From positions 62,001 through 126,000 of the forward strand of contig CAVYWS010000009.1 of the NCBI GenBank assembly GCA_963772265.1: a DNA stretch of 64,000 bases, written 5' to 3'. This DNA is from Mayfieldus sp963772265 (GTDB lineage: Bacteria > Actinomycetota > Thermoleophilia > Solirubrobacterales > 70-9). The notes beneath the pieces are model-generated. The model was given only the letters and a program-made list of their open reading frames with translations, was not told the origin of the DNA and searched no databases. The stretch's first letter is position 1. Each line of letters starts with the position of its first letter. This document shows, piece by piece, positions 33,610 through 45,735 of this stretch. A program made the translations under genes and the position numbers.

Positions 33610-34742
33610 GAAGCGACGGCTACCTTCTGCTCGAGGACGGGACCCGCTTCGACGGCGAGCTCTGCGGCGCCGGCGGAGACGGCGAGGCCCCGGGGGTGAC
33701 CGGCGAGGTCGTCTTCAACACTTCGATGACCGGCTATCAGGAGGCGGTCACCGACCCCTCCTACGCGGGCCAGATCATCACCTTCACCTACCCGCTGATC
33801 GGCAACTACGGGGTCAGCGGCGAGGCGATGGAATCGGACCGCGTTCAGGCCCGCGCGGTGGTGATGCGCGACGCCCACAACGGCGAGGACGTCGCCAGCG
33901 CCGAGGGCGGCTGGCTCGACTGGCTCGCCGACTGCGGCGTGGCCGCGATCAGCGGCGTCGACACCCGCGCCCTGGTGCGCCACATCCGCGACGCCGGCGC
34001 GATGCGGGGCGGCATCTTCTCCGCCGATCTGGCGCAGTAGCGAGGCGGCCGCGAGCGGTCGCCGCCGAGCCCTCGATGGAGGGCGCCGACCTCGCCCGCG
34101 AGGTGACGCCGGGCGAGCCGCTGCGGTTCGAGGGATCCGGGCCGCACGTGGTCGGGATCGACACCGGGATCAAGCTGAGCATCGTTCGCCAGCTTCGCGA
34201 GCGCGACTGCCGGGTCACGCTTCTTGCCCTGCTCCTCGTCGGCGGACGAGGTCCTGGCGGAGGACCCCGATCTCGTCTTCCTCGCGAACGGCCCTGGCGA
34301 CCCCGCCGCGCTTGACTACGTGGTCGAGAACGTCCGCGAGCTGGTCGGCAAGCGCCCTGTGTTCGGGATCTGCCTCGGCCACCAGCTGCTCTGCCGGGCG
34401 GTCGGGCTGGACACCTTCAAGCTGCCCTTCGGCCACCGCGGCGCAAACCACCCGGTCAAGGACCTCGAGTCGGGTCGGATCGACATCACGTCCCAGAACC
34501 ACGGCTTCGCCGTCAGCGGCCCCGGGGGCGAGCCGACGATCGACGCCGACGAGCCGGTTCGCTGGGAGACCGACTTCGGCGCCGCCGAGCTCTCGCACAT
34601 CAACCTCTACGACCGCACCGTCGAGGGGCTGGTGCTGCGCGACGTCCCCGGCGCGACCGTGCAGTACCACCCCGAGGCCGGGCCGGGGCCACACGACGCC
34701 CGCTACCTCTTCGACCGTTTCCTCGAGCTGGCGGCGGCATGA
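33606..34742 (+). CDS. carA: Carbamoyl-phosphate synthase small subunit (three frameshifts)
   Basis: About 377 residues after removing extra bases at 34038, 34057 and 34223. The N-terminal domain has GEVVFNTSMTGYQEAVTDPS and ISGVDTRALVRHIR. The glutaminase half has GPGDP, the nucleophile loop FGICLGHQLL, and HPE in VQYHPEAGPGPHD. It supplies ammonia from glutamine to CarB. In the uncorrected sequence a TAG at 34038 would end the protein after 144 residues; all three joins restore family sequence (for example LAQ-SEAAAS-VAAEPSMEG). An essential-gene-like conservation on both sides argues for sequence error rather than decay. Confidence 0.9.
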
Positions 34743-35173
34743 TGGCGGGCAAGAGCAACGGCGAGAGAATTGAGGCAGCTCTGGGACGCCTTCGACGCAA
34801 GGGGGCGGTTGGCGCAGCGGCGGAGCTGATCGAGAAGACTCTTCGACGCCGACGTCGAGTTCAACCCGCTCGGACCGCCGGGGAAGCGGGAGGCCGCACC
34901 TATCGCGGGCCGCGACGGCGATGCTCGCCTTCTTCGGCGAGCTTGCCGAGTCATTCGCGGACGTGCAGCTACGAGCTGCCCCAGTTCCACGCGGTCGGGG
35001 AGGACGCTCGTCGTCGCCTTCACGCGGATGGTCGGGGACCTCCCGCGAGACGGCGTTGCCGCTTCGCCAGGACCTCTCGCTGGTCTACGAGTTCGCCGAG
35101 GGCCTGGTGCGCTGCGTGACCGCCTACGACACGCCGGCCGAGGCGCTGGAGGCCGCCCAGCGGGGCCACGCCG

Positions 35174-35181
<8 letters not shown>
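34739..35181 (+). pseudogene. SnoaL-like protein, multiply frameshifted
   Basis: Fragments of one NTF2-fold protein are spread over three frames: LRQLWDAFDARG, AAAELIEKT, FDADVEFNPLGPPG, AMLAFFGELAESFADVQ, YELPQFHAVGED, VVAFTRMVG and then a clean end TALPLRQDLSLVYEFAEG to ADA. At least five single-base shifts in ~440 nt would be needed, most of them extra bases. It is the most damaged gene of the window, sitting between carA and carB with 4- and 8-nt overlaps. It may be a true pseudogene kept for operon continuity or an extreme case of the insertion errors. Function unknown. Confidence 0.6.
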
Positions 35182-38297
<3,116 letters not shown>

Positions 38298-38301
<4 letters not shown>

Positions 38302-39173
38302 CCGGAAACGGCGACTCCGGCGACGGGCGCGTCCTCGCTCCCTTCGGCAGGCGCAGCCTCGAGGTCCTCGACAACCACGCCTCCGGCGGCTACCGGGTCT
38401 TCTCGCTGCGCGACCCCGAGGGGCCGCTGCCGCGGGCGGGGCAGTTCTACATGCTCGCCGCCGCCGATCGCTGGGCACAGCGCGACGAGCGGCCCTTCCT
38501 GCCGCGCGCCTTCTCGGTCGCCGACGCGGTCTCCGAAGACGACGGCCTGCGGCTCGACTTCCTGGTCGACGAGGTCGGGCCGGGTACCGCGCGGCTGGCG
38601 GGCCTGGAGCCCGGCGAGCGGGTCTGGGTCAACGGGCCGCTCGGCCACCCCTTCTCCGCGCCGCGCGAGCTCGCCCCGGACGCCCAGGGGGCGATCCTGG
38701 TCGGGGGCGGGATCGGGGTGGCGCCGCTGGCGATCCTGCGCCGCCAGCTCGCCGATCGTGGAATCGCCTCGCGGATCCTGCTCGGCTTTCGCGACCGCAG
38801 GCACAGCGGCGGCCTCGAGGACCTGTTCGCCTGCTGCGAGGTCCGGCTTGCGAGCGAGGACGGCCACGCCGGCCACAAGGGCTACGTCACCGACCTTCTG
38901 GGCGTGCTGCTGGAGGGCGACGACGCCGCCTCCGCCGCCGTCTACGCCTGCGGTCCGCCGGCGATGCTGGAGGCGGTGCGGGTGATGTGCGGGCAGCGCG
39001 ACGTCGCCTGCGAGCTGGCGATGGAGTCGCCGATGGCCTGCGGCTACGGGGCCTGCTTCGGCTGCGCGGTGCCGCTGTCCGAGGGCGGCTACATGCGGCT
39101 CTGCGTCGACGGGCCGGTGGTCGCCGGCGAGCGGATCGAGACCGCGCTGGTCGCCGGGGCCGGGCATAGATGA
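38298..39173 (+). CDS. pyrK: Dihydroorotate dehydrogenase electron transfer subunit
   Basis: A 291-residue ferredoxin-reductase-like protein with an FAD domain (GQFYMLAAADRW, RAFSVADA), an NAD domain (GAILVGGGIGVAPLAILRRQ) and the C-terminal [2Fe-2S] cysteines in ACGYGACFGCAV plus MRLCVDGP. PyrK passes electrons from PyrD to NAD+. GTG start overlaps the carB stop, and the stop overlaps pyrD (ATGA). The presence of PyrK shows the window's PyrD is the class 1B, NAD-linked type. Confidence 0.93.
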
Positions 39174-40117
39174 GCGAGATCGGCCTGGACTTCTGCGGGA
39201 TCCGCCTCGAGCACCCGGTGATCAACGGCTCGGGGACGTTCGACGCGATCGCCGCCCAGCGCGCCTTCGGCGACGCGCTGCTGGACGATTTCCCCTTCTC
39301 CGCCTTCGTCTCGAAGACGATCACCCTCGAGCCCAGGGCCGGCAACCCGCCGCCGCGGCTGTGGGAGACCCCGGCGGGGATGGTCAACTCGATCGGGCTG
39401 CCGAACAAGGGCCTGGAGGGGTTCCTCGAGCACGATCTGCCGCGGCTGGCCGAGCTTCCGGCGCCGCTGATCGTCTCGGTCATGGGCCGCAGCCACGACG
39501 AGTTCATCGCCCTGGTCGAGGGGGTGGGAAGCAGGCGGGAGGTGGCGGCGCTGGAGCTCAACGTCTCCTGTCCCAACGTCGAGTCGGGGCTGATCGTCGG
39601 CGAGCAGCCCTCCGAGACGCTCTCGCTGCTGGAGGCGCTGCGACCGCTGACCGCCAAGCCGCTGATCGTGAAGCTGACTCCGAACGTCGCCGACCCCGCC
39701 GCGATCGCCACAGCCGCCGAGCGGGGCGGGGCGGACGCCGTCTCGCTGATCAACACCCTCAAGGCGGCGGCGCTGGACCCGGCGACCCTGCGGCCCTGGC
39801 TCGGAGGGGGCGGCGGGGGCCTCTCGGGGCCGGCGATTCGCGCCGTGGCGCTGGCCCAGGTGCGCTCCGTCGCCGAGGCCGTCTCGATCGCGGTGATCGG
39901 GATGGGTGGCATCTGCAACGGGGCCGATGCCGCCGCCTTCATCGCCGCCGGGGCCGATCTGATCGCCGTCGGGACCGAGAATTTTCGCGATCCCGGTGCC
40001 GGGTCGAGGATTCGCGCCGAGCTCGCCGCCGAGATCGAGCGGCGCGGGTTTGGCTCTCTGTCTGAGCTTCGCGGCAGGGGACTTCCGGAGGCCCCGGTAA
40101 ACCTCAAGTCGAGGTAG
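39170..40117 (+). CDS. pyrD: Dihydroorotate dehydrogenase, class 1B catalytic subunit
   Basis: A 315-residue FMN-dependent TIM-barrel enzyme oxidising dihydroorotate to orotate. Visible are ING-S-GTFD near the start, KTITLEPRAGNPPPRLWETP, NSIGLPNKG, the active-site segment LNVSCPNVE with the class 1 cysteine, KLTPNV, and IGMGGICNGADAAAFIAAGA near the FMN phosphate site. It works as a heterotetramer with PyrK. It is the last gene of the pyr operon here; pyrF and pyrE are not in this window. A 70-nt gap with its own promoter separates it from mihF. Confidence 0.94.
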   Translation: MSEIGLDFCGIRLEHPVINGSGTFDAIAAQRAFGDALLDDFPFSAFVSKTITLEPRAGNPPPRLWETPAGMVNSIGLPNKGLEGFLEHDLPRLAELPAPLIVSVMGRSHDEFIALVEGVGSRREVAALELNVSCPNVESGLIVGEQPSETLSLLEALRPLTAKPLIVKLTPNVADPAAIATAAERGGADAVSLINTLKAAALDPATLRPWLGGGGGGLSGPAIRAVALAQVRSVAEAVSIAVIGMGGICNGADAAAFIAAGADLIAVGTENFRDPGAGSRIRAELAAEIERRGFGSLSELRGRGLPEAPVNLKSR

Positions 40118-40150
40118 AGCTGAATTCCCCGGTTTTCCGCCGCGACCCCC

Positions 40151-40178
40151 TTGCAGAGGCTCGGGGCGGGCATATAAT
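40151..40178 (+). promoter_or_regulatory. Promoter of mihF
   Basis: TTGCAG (40151-40156), 16-nt spacer, TATAAT (40173-40178), then 9 nt to the ATG at 40188. It is the best sigma70-type match in the window and fits a highly expressed nucleoid protein. Confidence 0.7.
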
Positions 40179-40187
40179 CGCCGCCGC

Positions 40188-40520
40188 ATGGCGCCCCCCG
40201 TCAAGACGTCTGCCGCCGCTCCGGAGAGGTCGCTGGACCAGCGGATGGAGGCGCTTAAACGAGCCAATGACATCCGTTCGGCCCGGGCGAAGCTGAAGAA
40301 GGACCTCAAGGGCGGCAAGACGAGCATCCAGTCGCTGCTCCTCGATCCGCCCGAGTACGTGGAGACCGCGAAGGTCTTCGACATGCTGCTCGCGGTCCCC
40401 AAGTACGGCCGGGTGAAGGCGAACCGGATCCTCAACCAGTGCCGGATCTCCCCGTCGAAGACGATCGGCGGGCTCTCCGAGCGCCAGCGCGCCGAGCTGG
40501 TCGCCCAGCTCCGCCGCTAA
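40188..40520 (+). CDS. mihF: Integration host factor, actinobacterial type (mIHF)
   Basis: A 110-residue basic, helical nucleoid protein of the mycobacterial mIHF/streptomycete sIHF family, with the order RMEALKRANDIRSARAKLKK, LLLDPPEYVETAKVFDMLL, VPKYGRVKANRILNQCRIS and LSERQRAELVAQL (helix-two-turns-helix DNA-binding region). It bends DNA and organises the chromosome. In mycobacteria mihF also lies between the pyr genes and gmk-rpoZ-coaBC, the order seen here. A TATAAT promoter lies 9 nt upstream of the ATG. Confidence 0.95.
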   Translation: MAPPVKTSAAAPERSLDQRMEALKRANDIRSARAKLKKDLKGGKTSIQSLLLDPPEYVETAKVFDMLLAVPKYGRVKANRILNQCRISPSKTIGGLSERQRAELVAQLRR

Positions 40521-40555
40521 CCCATCTGACCGCCGCGCCGGTCAGGATTGGCCGC

Positions 40556-41273
40556 GTGTCGAAGGTCTTCGTGATCACGGGCCCCTCCGGGGTCGGCAAG
40601 GGCACCCTGATCGCCGAGCTGCTGAATCGAGTCCCGGAGCTCGAGCTGGCGGTGTCGGCGACGACCCGCCAGCCCCGCGACGGGGAAGCGGGATGGGCGC
40701 GACTACCACTTCCTCTCGCCCGAGGAGTTCGACCGCCGCTCCGCGGCCGGCGACTTCCTCGAGTTCGCGACCTACAGCGGCAACCGCTACGGGACGCTTC
40801 GCTCCGAGATCGAGAGTCGGCTCGCCGCCGGCCACTCGGTGGTTCTGGAGATCGAGGTGCAGGGCGCCCGCCAGGTGCGGGCCGCGATGCCGGAGTCGGT
40901 GCAGATCTTCATCGCCCCGCCGGAGCCCGCCGCATTGCGCGAACGGCTGCTGGAAAGGGGCAAGGACAGCCCCGAGGCGATCGACGCCAGGCTCGCCGTC
41001 GCAGCCCAGGAACTTGCTGCAAAGGACGAATTCGCCTACCAGGTGGTCAACGATGAACTGGATCGTGCGGCCGACGAGCTGAAGCGGATAGTGCGAAGCA
41101 GAACTCGTAGAATCCAGATCCATGATCTATCCACGCGTCGACAGCCTGCTCAAACACACCGACTCCCATTACGCGGCCGTCGTGGTCGCCGCGAAGCGGG
41201 CTCGGCAGATCAACAGCTACTACCACAACATCGGCGAGGGCAGCTTCGGCGAGTACCCGCCGCCGATGGTTGA
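40556..41273 (+). CDS. gmk: Guanylate kinase (one frameshift; 3' end uncertain)
   Basis: GTG at 40556 gives VFVITGPSGVGKGTLIAELL with the P-loop. An extra G at 40688 separates SATTRQPRDGE from RDGRDYHFLSPEEFD, after which EFATYSGNRYGT and VVLEIEVQGARQVR follow as in all guanylate kinases. It phosphorylates GMP to GDP. Normal length (~190 residues) would end near 41110, but the frame continues to TGA 41273 across the rpoZ start. Skipping one more base near 41094 would instead place gmk in frame with rpoZ. The true C-terminus is therefore unclear. Confidence 0.88.
41108..41113 (+). promoter_or_regulatory. Putative -10 box for rpoZ (leaderless)
   Basis: TAGAAT ends 8 nt before the rpoZ ATG at 41122, inside the 3' part of gmk. 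Confidence 0.45.
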
Positions 41274-41355
41274 CACCCACGCCGGCAAGAACTACCTCTC
41301 GATCGCGCTCGAGGAGCTGGCGGAGGGCAAGCTCAGCTTCGAGTACAGGGCCTAG
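41122..41355 (+). CDS. rpoZ: RNA polymerase omega subunit
   Basis: A 77-residue omega subunit. The conserved core is VVVAAKRARQINSYYHNIGE, followed by KNYLSIALEELAEGKLSFEY, which wraps the beta' C-terminus. It follows gmk and precedes coaBC as in other Actinobacteria. The protein begins MIYPRVDSLLKHTDSHYAAV. ATG is 8 nt downstream of TAGAAT. Confidence 0.93.
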   Translation: MIYPRVDSLLKHTDSHYAAVVVAAKRARQINSYYHNIGEGSFGEYPPPMVDTHAGKNYLSIALEELAEGKLSFEYRA

Positions 41356-41372
41356 CGCCCCGGAGCAATTCG

Positions 41373-42632
41373 ATGGGACGGGTCCTGCTCGGCGTGAGCG
41401 GCGGTATCGCCGCCTACAAGGCGCTGGAGCTCGCCCGCCTTGCGACCCGCGCAGGCCACGGCGTGCGGGTTCTGATGACCGAGGGCGCGACGCGCTTCGT
41501 CGGCCCCGCCTCCTTCGAAGGAATCGTCGGGGCGCCCGTCCTGCGCTCCGAGTTCGAGCACGACCCGATGCGGGGCGCGTTTCCCGGCGATCCGGCGCCC
41601 GACCACGACCCGATCGGGCACCTTGAGGTGGTCGCCAACGCCGACGCCTACCTGGTCGCGCCCGCCTCGGCGAACACGATCGCCAAGCTGGCGGCCGGGA
41701 TCGCCGATTCGATGCTGACGACGGCCTTTCTCGCCTGCACCGCGCCGCGGCTCGTTGCTCCGGCGATGAACGACCGCATGTACACCGCCGCGGCGACCCA
41801 GGCCAACCTGGCGACGCTGCGCGAGCGCGGCGTCGAGGTGATCGAGCCCGAGGAGGGCGCGCTCGCCTCCCGCGGCGAGCAGGGGATCGGGCGGCTGCCC
41901 GAGCCGCCGGCTCTGCTGGAGCGGATCGAGGCGCTGCTGCCCGCCGGAGAGCGCCCCTGGGATGGGCTGCGGGTCCTGGTGACCGCCGGCGGCACCCGCG
42001 AGGCGATCGACCCGGTGCGCTTCGTCGGCAATCGCTCCAGCGGCCGGATGGGGCTGGCGCTTGCCGCCGCGGCGCGGGGCCGCGGCGCCGAGGTGACTCT
42101 GGTGGCCGCGAACGTCGCTCTGCCGGCGCCACCGGGTGTGCGCCGCATCGACGTCGGCAGCGCCGCCGAGCTGGCGAGCGCCCTGGGCGAGGAGTTCCCC
42201 CGCTGCCAGGTGCTGCTGATGGCGGCCGCCCCCGCAGACTTCCGCCCCGCGACGCCCGCCGGCGACAAGATCAAGCGCAAGGGCAGCGGGCTCGACCTGC
42301 ACCTGGAGCCGACCGAGGACATCCTCGCCGGGCTGGCCGCCGAGCGTCAGGAGGGCCAGACGATCGTCGGCTTCGCTGCCGAGCACGGGGTCGGCGGCTC
42401 GGGGCGTGCCCGCGACAAGCTGGTCCGCAAGGGTGCCGACCTGATCGTCTTCAACGACGTCTCCAACGCCGAGATCGGCTTCGAGTCGGATCAGAACGCC
42501 GTGACCCTGATCGCGGCCGGGGACGAGCGTGAGCTGGCGATCGACTCCAAGCAGCAGATCGCCGAGGCGATCCTGGATCGGGTCGACGAGCTGCGAAGCC
42601 CCGCCGGCGAGCGTTCCGAGCGCTCGGCCTGA
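41373..42632 (+). CDS. coaBC: Bifunctional phosphopantothenoylcysteine decarboxylase / phosphopantothenate-cysteine ligase
   Basis: A 419-residue CoA synthesis enzyme. The N-terminal CoaC flavoprotein domain has LLGVSGGIAAYKALELARL, LVAPASANTIAKLAAGIAD and LVAPAMNDRMY (substrate recognition clamp). The C-terminal CoaB domain (from about residue 200) has VTAGGTREAIDPVRFVGNRS and KIKRKGSGLDLHLEPTEDIL. It adds cysteine to phosphopantothenate and decarboxylates the product. It starts 17 nt after rpoZ and is probably co-transcribed. Confidence 0.95.
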   Translation: MGRVLLGVSGGIAAYKALELARLATRAGHGVRVLMTEGATRFVGPASFEGIVGAPVLRSEFEHDPMRGAFPGDPAPDHDPIGHLEVVANADAYLVAPASANTIAKLAAGIADSMLTTAFLACTAPRLVAPAMNDRMYTAAATQANLATLRERGVEVIEPEEGALASRGEQGIGRLPEPPALLERIEALLPAGERPWDGLRVLVTAGGTREAIDPVRFVGNRSSGRMGLALAAAARGRGAEVTLVAANVALPAPPGVRRIDVGSAAELASALGEEFPRCQVLLMAAAPADFRPATPAGDKIKRKGSGLDLHLEPTEDILAGLAAERQEGQTIVGFAAEHGVGGSGRARDKLVRKGADLIVFNDVSNAEIGFESDQNAVTLIAAGDERELAIDSKQQIAEAILDRVDELRSPAGERSERSA

Positions 42633-42649
42633 GCGGCAGGAAGCCTCCC

Positions 42650-42655
42650 TACACT
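42650..42655 (+). promoter_or_regulatory. Putative -10 box for the TPR gene (leaderless)
   Basis: TACACT ends 7 nt before the GTG at 42663. Confidence 0.4.
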
Positions 42656-42662
42656 TGGTTGG

Positions 42663-43049
42663 GTGCCCGACGCCGGGGAAGACACCAGGGGCCAATCGAC
42701 CTACACGCTCTACCGCCGGGGGGTGGAGCTGCTCGAGGACGGAAGCTTCGAGGAGGCCACCGAGCCGCTTGCCGAAGCCGCCCGCAGGGCGCCCGAGAAG
42801 AGCTCGGTCCGTGAGGCGCTGGGGCGCGCCTACTTCCGCAACCGGCAGTTCGAGAAGGCGGCGACCGAGTTCGAGGCCGTGGTCGAGAGCCACCCGGTCA
42901 ACGATTTCGCGCACTTCTGCCTCGGCCGGGCGCTGAGCAAGACCGGCCAGACCAAGCGGGCACGCCACCACTTGGCGCTGGCCTCGAACCTGCAACCTCA
43001 GCGCCGCGACTATCGCGTCTACCGGGAGCGGCTGTCCGAGGATGGCTGA
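42663..43049 (+). CDS. Tetratricopeptide repeat protein
   Basis: A 128-residue protein made almost entirely of TPR units: YRRGVELLEDGSFEEATEPL, VREALGRAYFRNRQFEKAAT and FAHFCLGRALSKTGQTKRAR, each a helix-turn-helix with the G/A-Y/F pattern. It is probably a small cytosolic scaffold for protein contacts; no partner is evident. It lies between coaBC and dtd and has its own TACACT box. Confidence 0.82.
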   Translation: MPDAGEDTRGQSTYTLYRRGVELLEDGSFEEATEPLAEAARRAPEKSSVREALGRAYFRNRQFEKAATEFEAVVESHPVNDFAHFCLGRALSKTGQTKRARHHLALASNLQPQRRDYRVYRERLSEDG

Positions 43050-43073
43050 GCGGGCGGGCGTCGCCGCGGCGCA

Positions 43074-43491
43074 TTGAAGGCACTGGTCCAGCGGGTAAGC
43101 CAAGCCGCGGTCGACGTCGAGGGCGAGCGCGTGTCCCAGATCGGGCCCGGACTCGTCGTCCTGCTGGGGATCCGGCGCGGAGACAGCAGCCGAGCAGGCC
43201 GACCGCCTGGCGGCCAAGGTGAAGGCGCTGCGGATCTTCGACGACGCCGAGGGGCGGATGAACGAGCCGCTGGGCGAGCGCGAGGCGCTGTGCGTGAGCC
43301 AGTTCACCCTCTACGGCGATGCCCGCCGCGGAAACCGCCCCAGTTACGTCGATGCGGCGCCGGCCGAGGAAGCCGAGCCCCTCTACGAGCGCTTCTGCGA
43401 GGCGCTCGGCGCCAAGCGCGGCGTCTTCGGCGCCTGCATGGGGGTGGCGCTGGTCAACGACGGCCCGGTGACGCTGCTGCTGGAGGCCTGA
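43074..43491 (+). CDS. dtd: D-aminoacyl-tRNA deacylase (one frameshift)
   Basis: About 138 residues after removing an extra C at 43191. TTG start gives KALVQRVSQAAVDVEG; the second frame supplies VKALRIFDDAEGRMN, the active-site SQFTLYGD, and the cross-subunit NDGPVTLLLEA motif (Gly-cis-Pro loop varied at the end). DTD removes D-amino acids from tRNA. The join RRGDSS-EQADRLAAKV matches the family. No good ribosome-binding site precedes the TTG. Confidence 0.88.
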
Positions 43492-43533
43492 GCCGGGCAT
43501 CCGGCGGCTACGTTTCGGCGCGGTTCGCCGTGC

Positions 43534-43562
43534 TTGGCCAGGCATGCGGCCGTGGCTATACT
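43534..43562 (+). promoter_or_regulatory. Promoter of the rimP-nusA-infB operon
   Basis: TTGGCC (43534-43539), 17-nt spacer, TATACT (43557-43562). This gives a leader of about 80 nt before rimP. Confidence 0.65.
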
Positions 43563-43600
43563 GGGCGACAAGCTTTTCCACGTCCCCAAACCGTGTCGAA

Positions 43601-43626
43601 AGGTGGGCCTGGGCCCACTTTTTTTT
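43601..43626 (+). terminator. Terminator-like hairpin (attenuator) in the rimP-nusA leader
   Basis: AGGTGGGC pairs with GCCCACTT around a CTGG loop (43601-43620), followed by an unbroken T-run that ends at 43626. It lies between the promoter and rimP, so it should stop part of the transcripts before the operon. NusA, encoded downstream, stimulates hairpin termination, which would give autoregulation. Confidence 0.85.
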
Positions 43627-43651
43627 CGGCCCGCAGGGGCCAAACCGATCG

Positions 43652-44082
43652 ATGAACGACCTTCAAACCCAGATAGAAGACCGCCTGGCGGAGCTCGATC
43701 CCGGCATCGAGCTGATCGCGCTCGAGAACCCGAGCCCCGAGCGCCTGCGCATCTACATCGACCATCCGCAGGGAGTCGACCTGGCGCTCTGCGAGCGGGC
43801 CACCAACCAGCTCCGGGAGCTGCTGGTCGACTATTCGCTCGAGGTCTCATCGCCCGGCACCGATCGTCCGCTGACGAAGCCCGAGCACTTCCGCCGCTTT
43901 CGAGGCCGCCGCGTCAGGGTGCGCACCGGTGAGGCCCTGGAGGGCCGGCGCAACTTCACCGGCACGATCGCCGACGCCGATGCGGCGGGCGTCTCGGTGG
44001 ACCTCGGCGACCAATCGGTGACGATTCCGCACGAGCGGATCCGGCGCTCGAACCTCGTGCCAGACCTCAAGGAGGGAGACAG

Positions 44083-44086
<4 letters not shown>
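43652..44086 (+). CDS. rimP: Ribosome maturation factor RimP
   Basis: A 144-residue protein with the RimP order: N-terminal IELIALENPSPERLRIYIDH, ATNQLRELL, the central LEVSSPGTDRPLTKPEHFRR signature, and a C-terminal SH3-like barrel FTGTIADADAAGVSVDL. RimP helps 30S subunit maturation. ATG 43652 follows the attenuator by 25 nt. Stop overlaps the nusA TTG (TTGA). Confidence 0.94.

Positions 44087-45735
<1,649 letters not shown>

Noticed and set aside
41352..43307. 651-codon minus-strand open frame opposite coaBC
   Set aside because: No recognisable domain, and it runs across three plus-strand genes with clear families.
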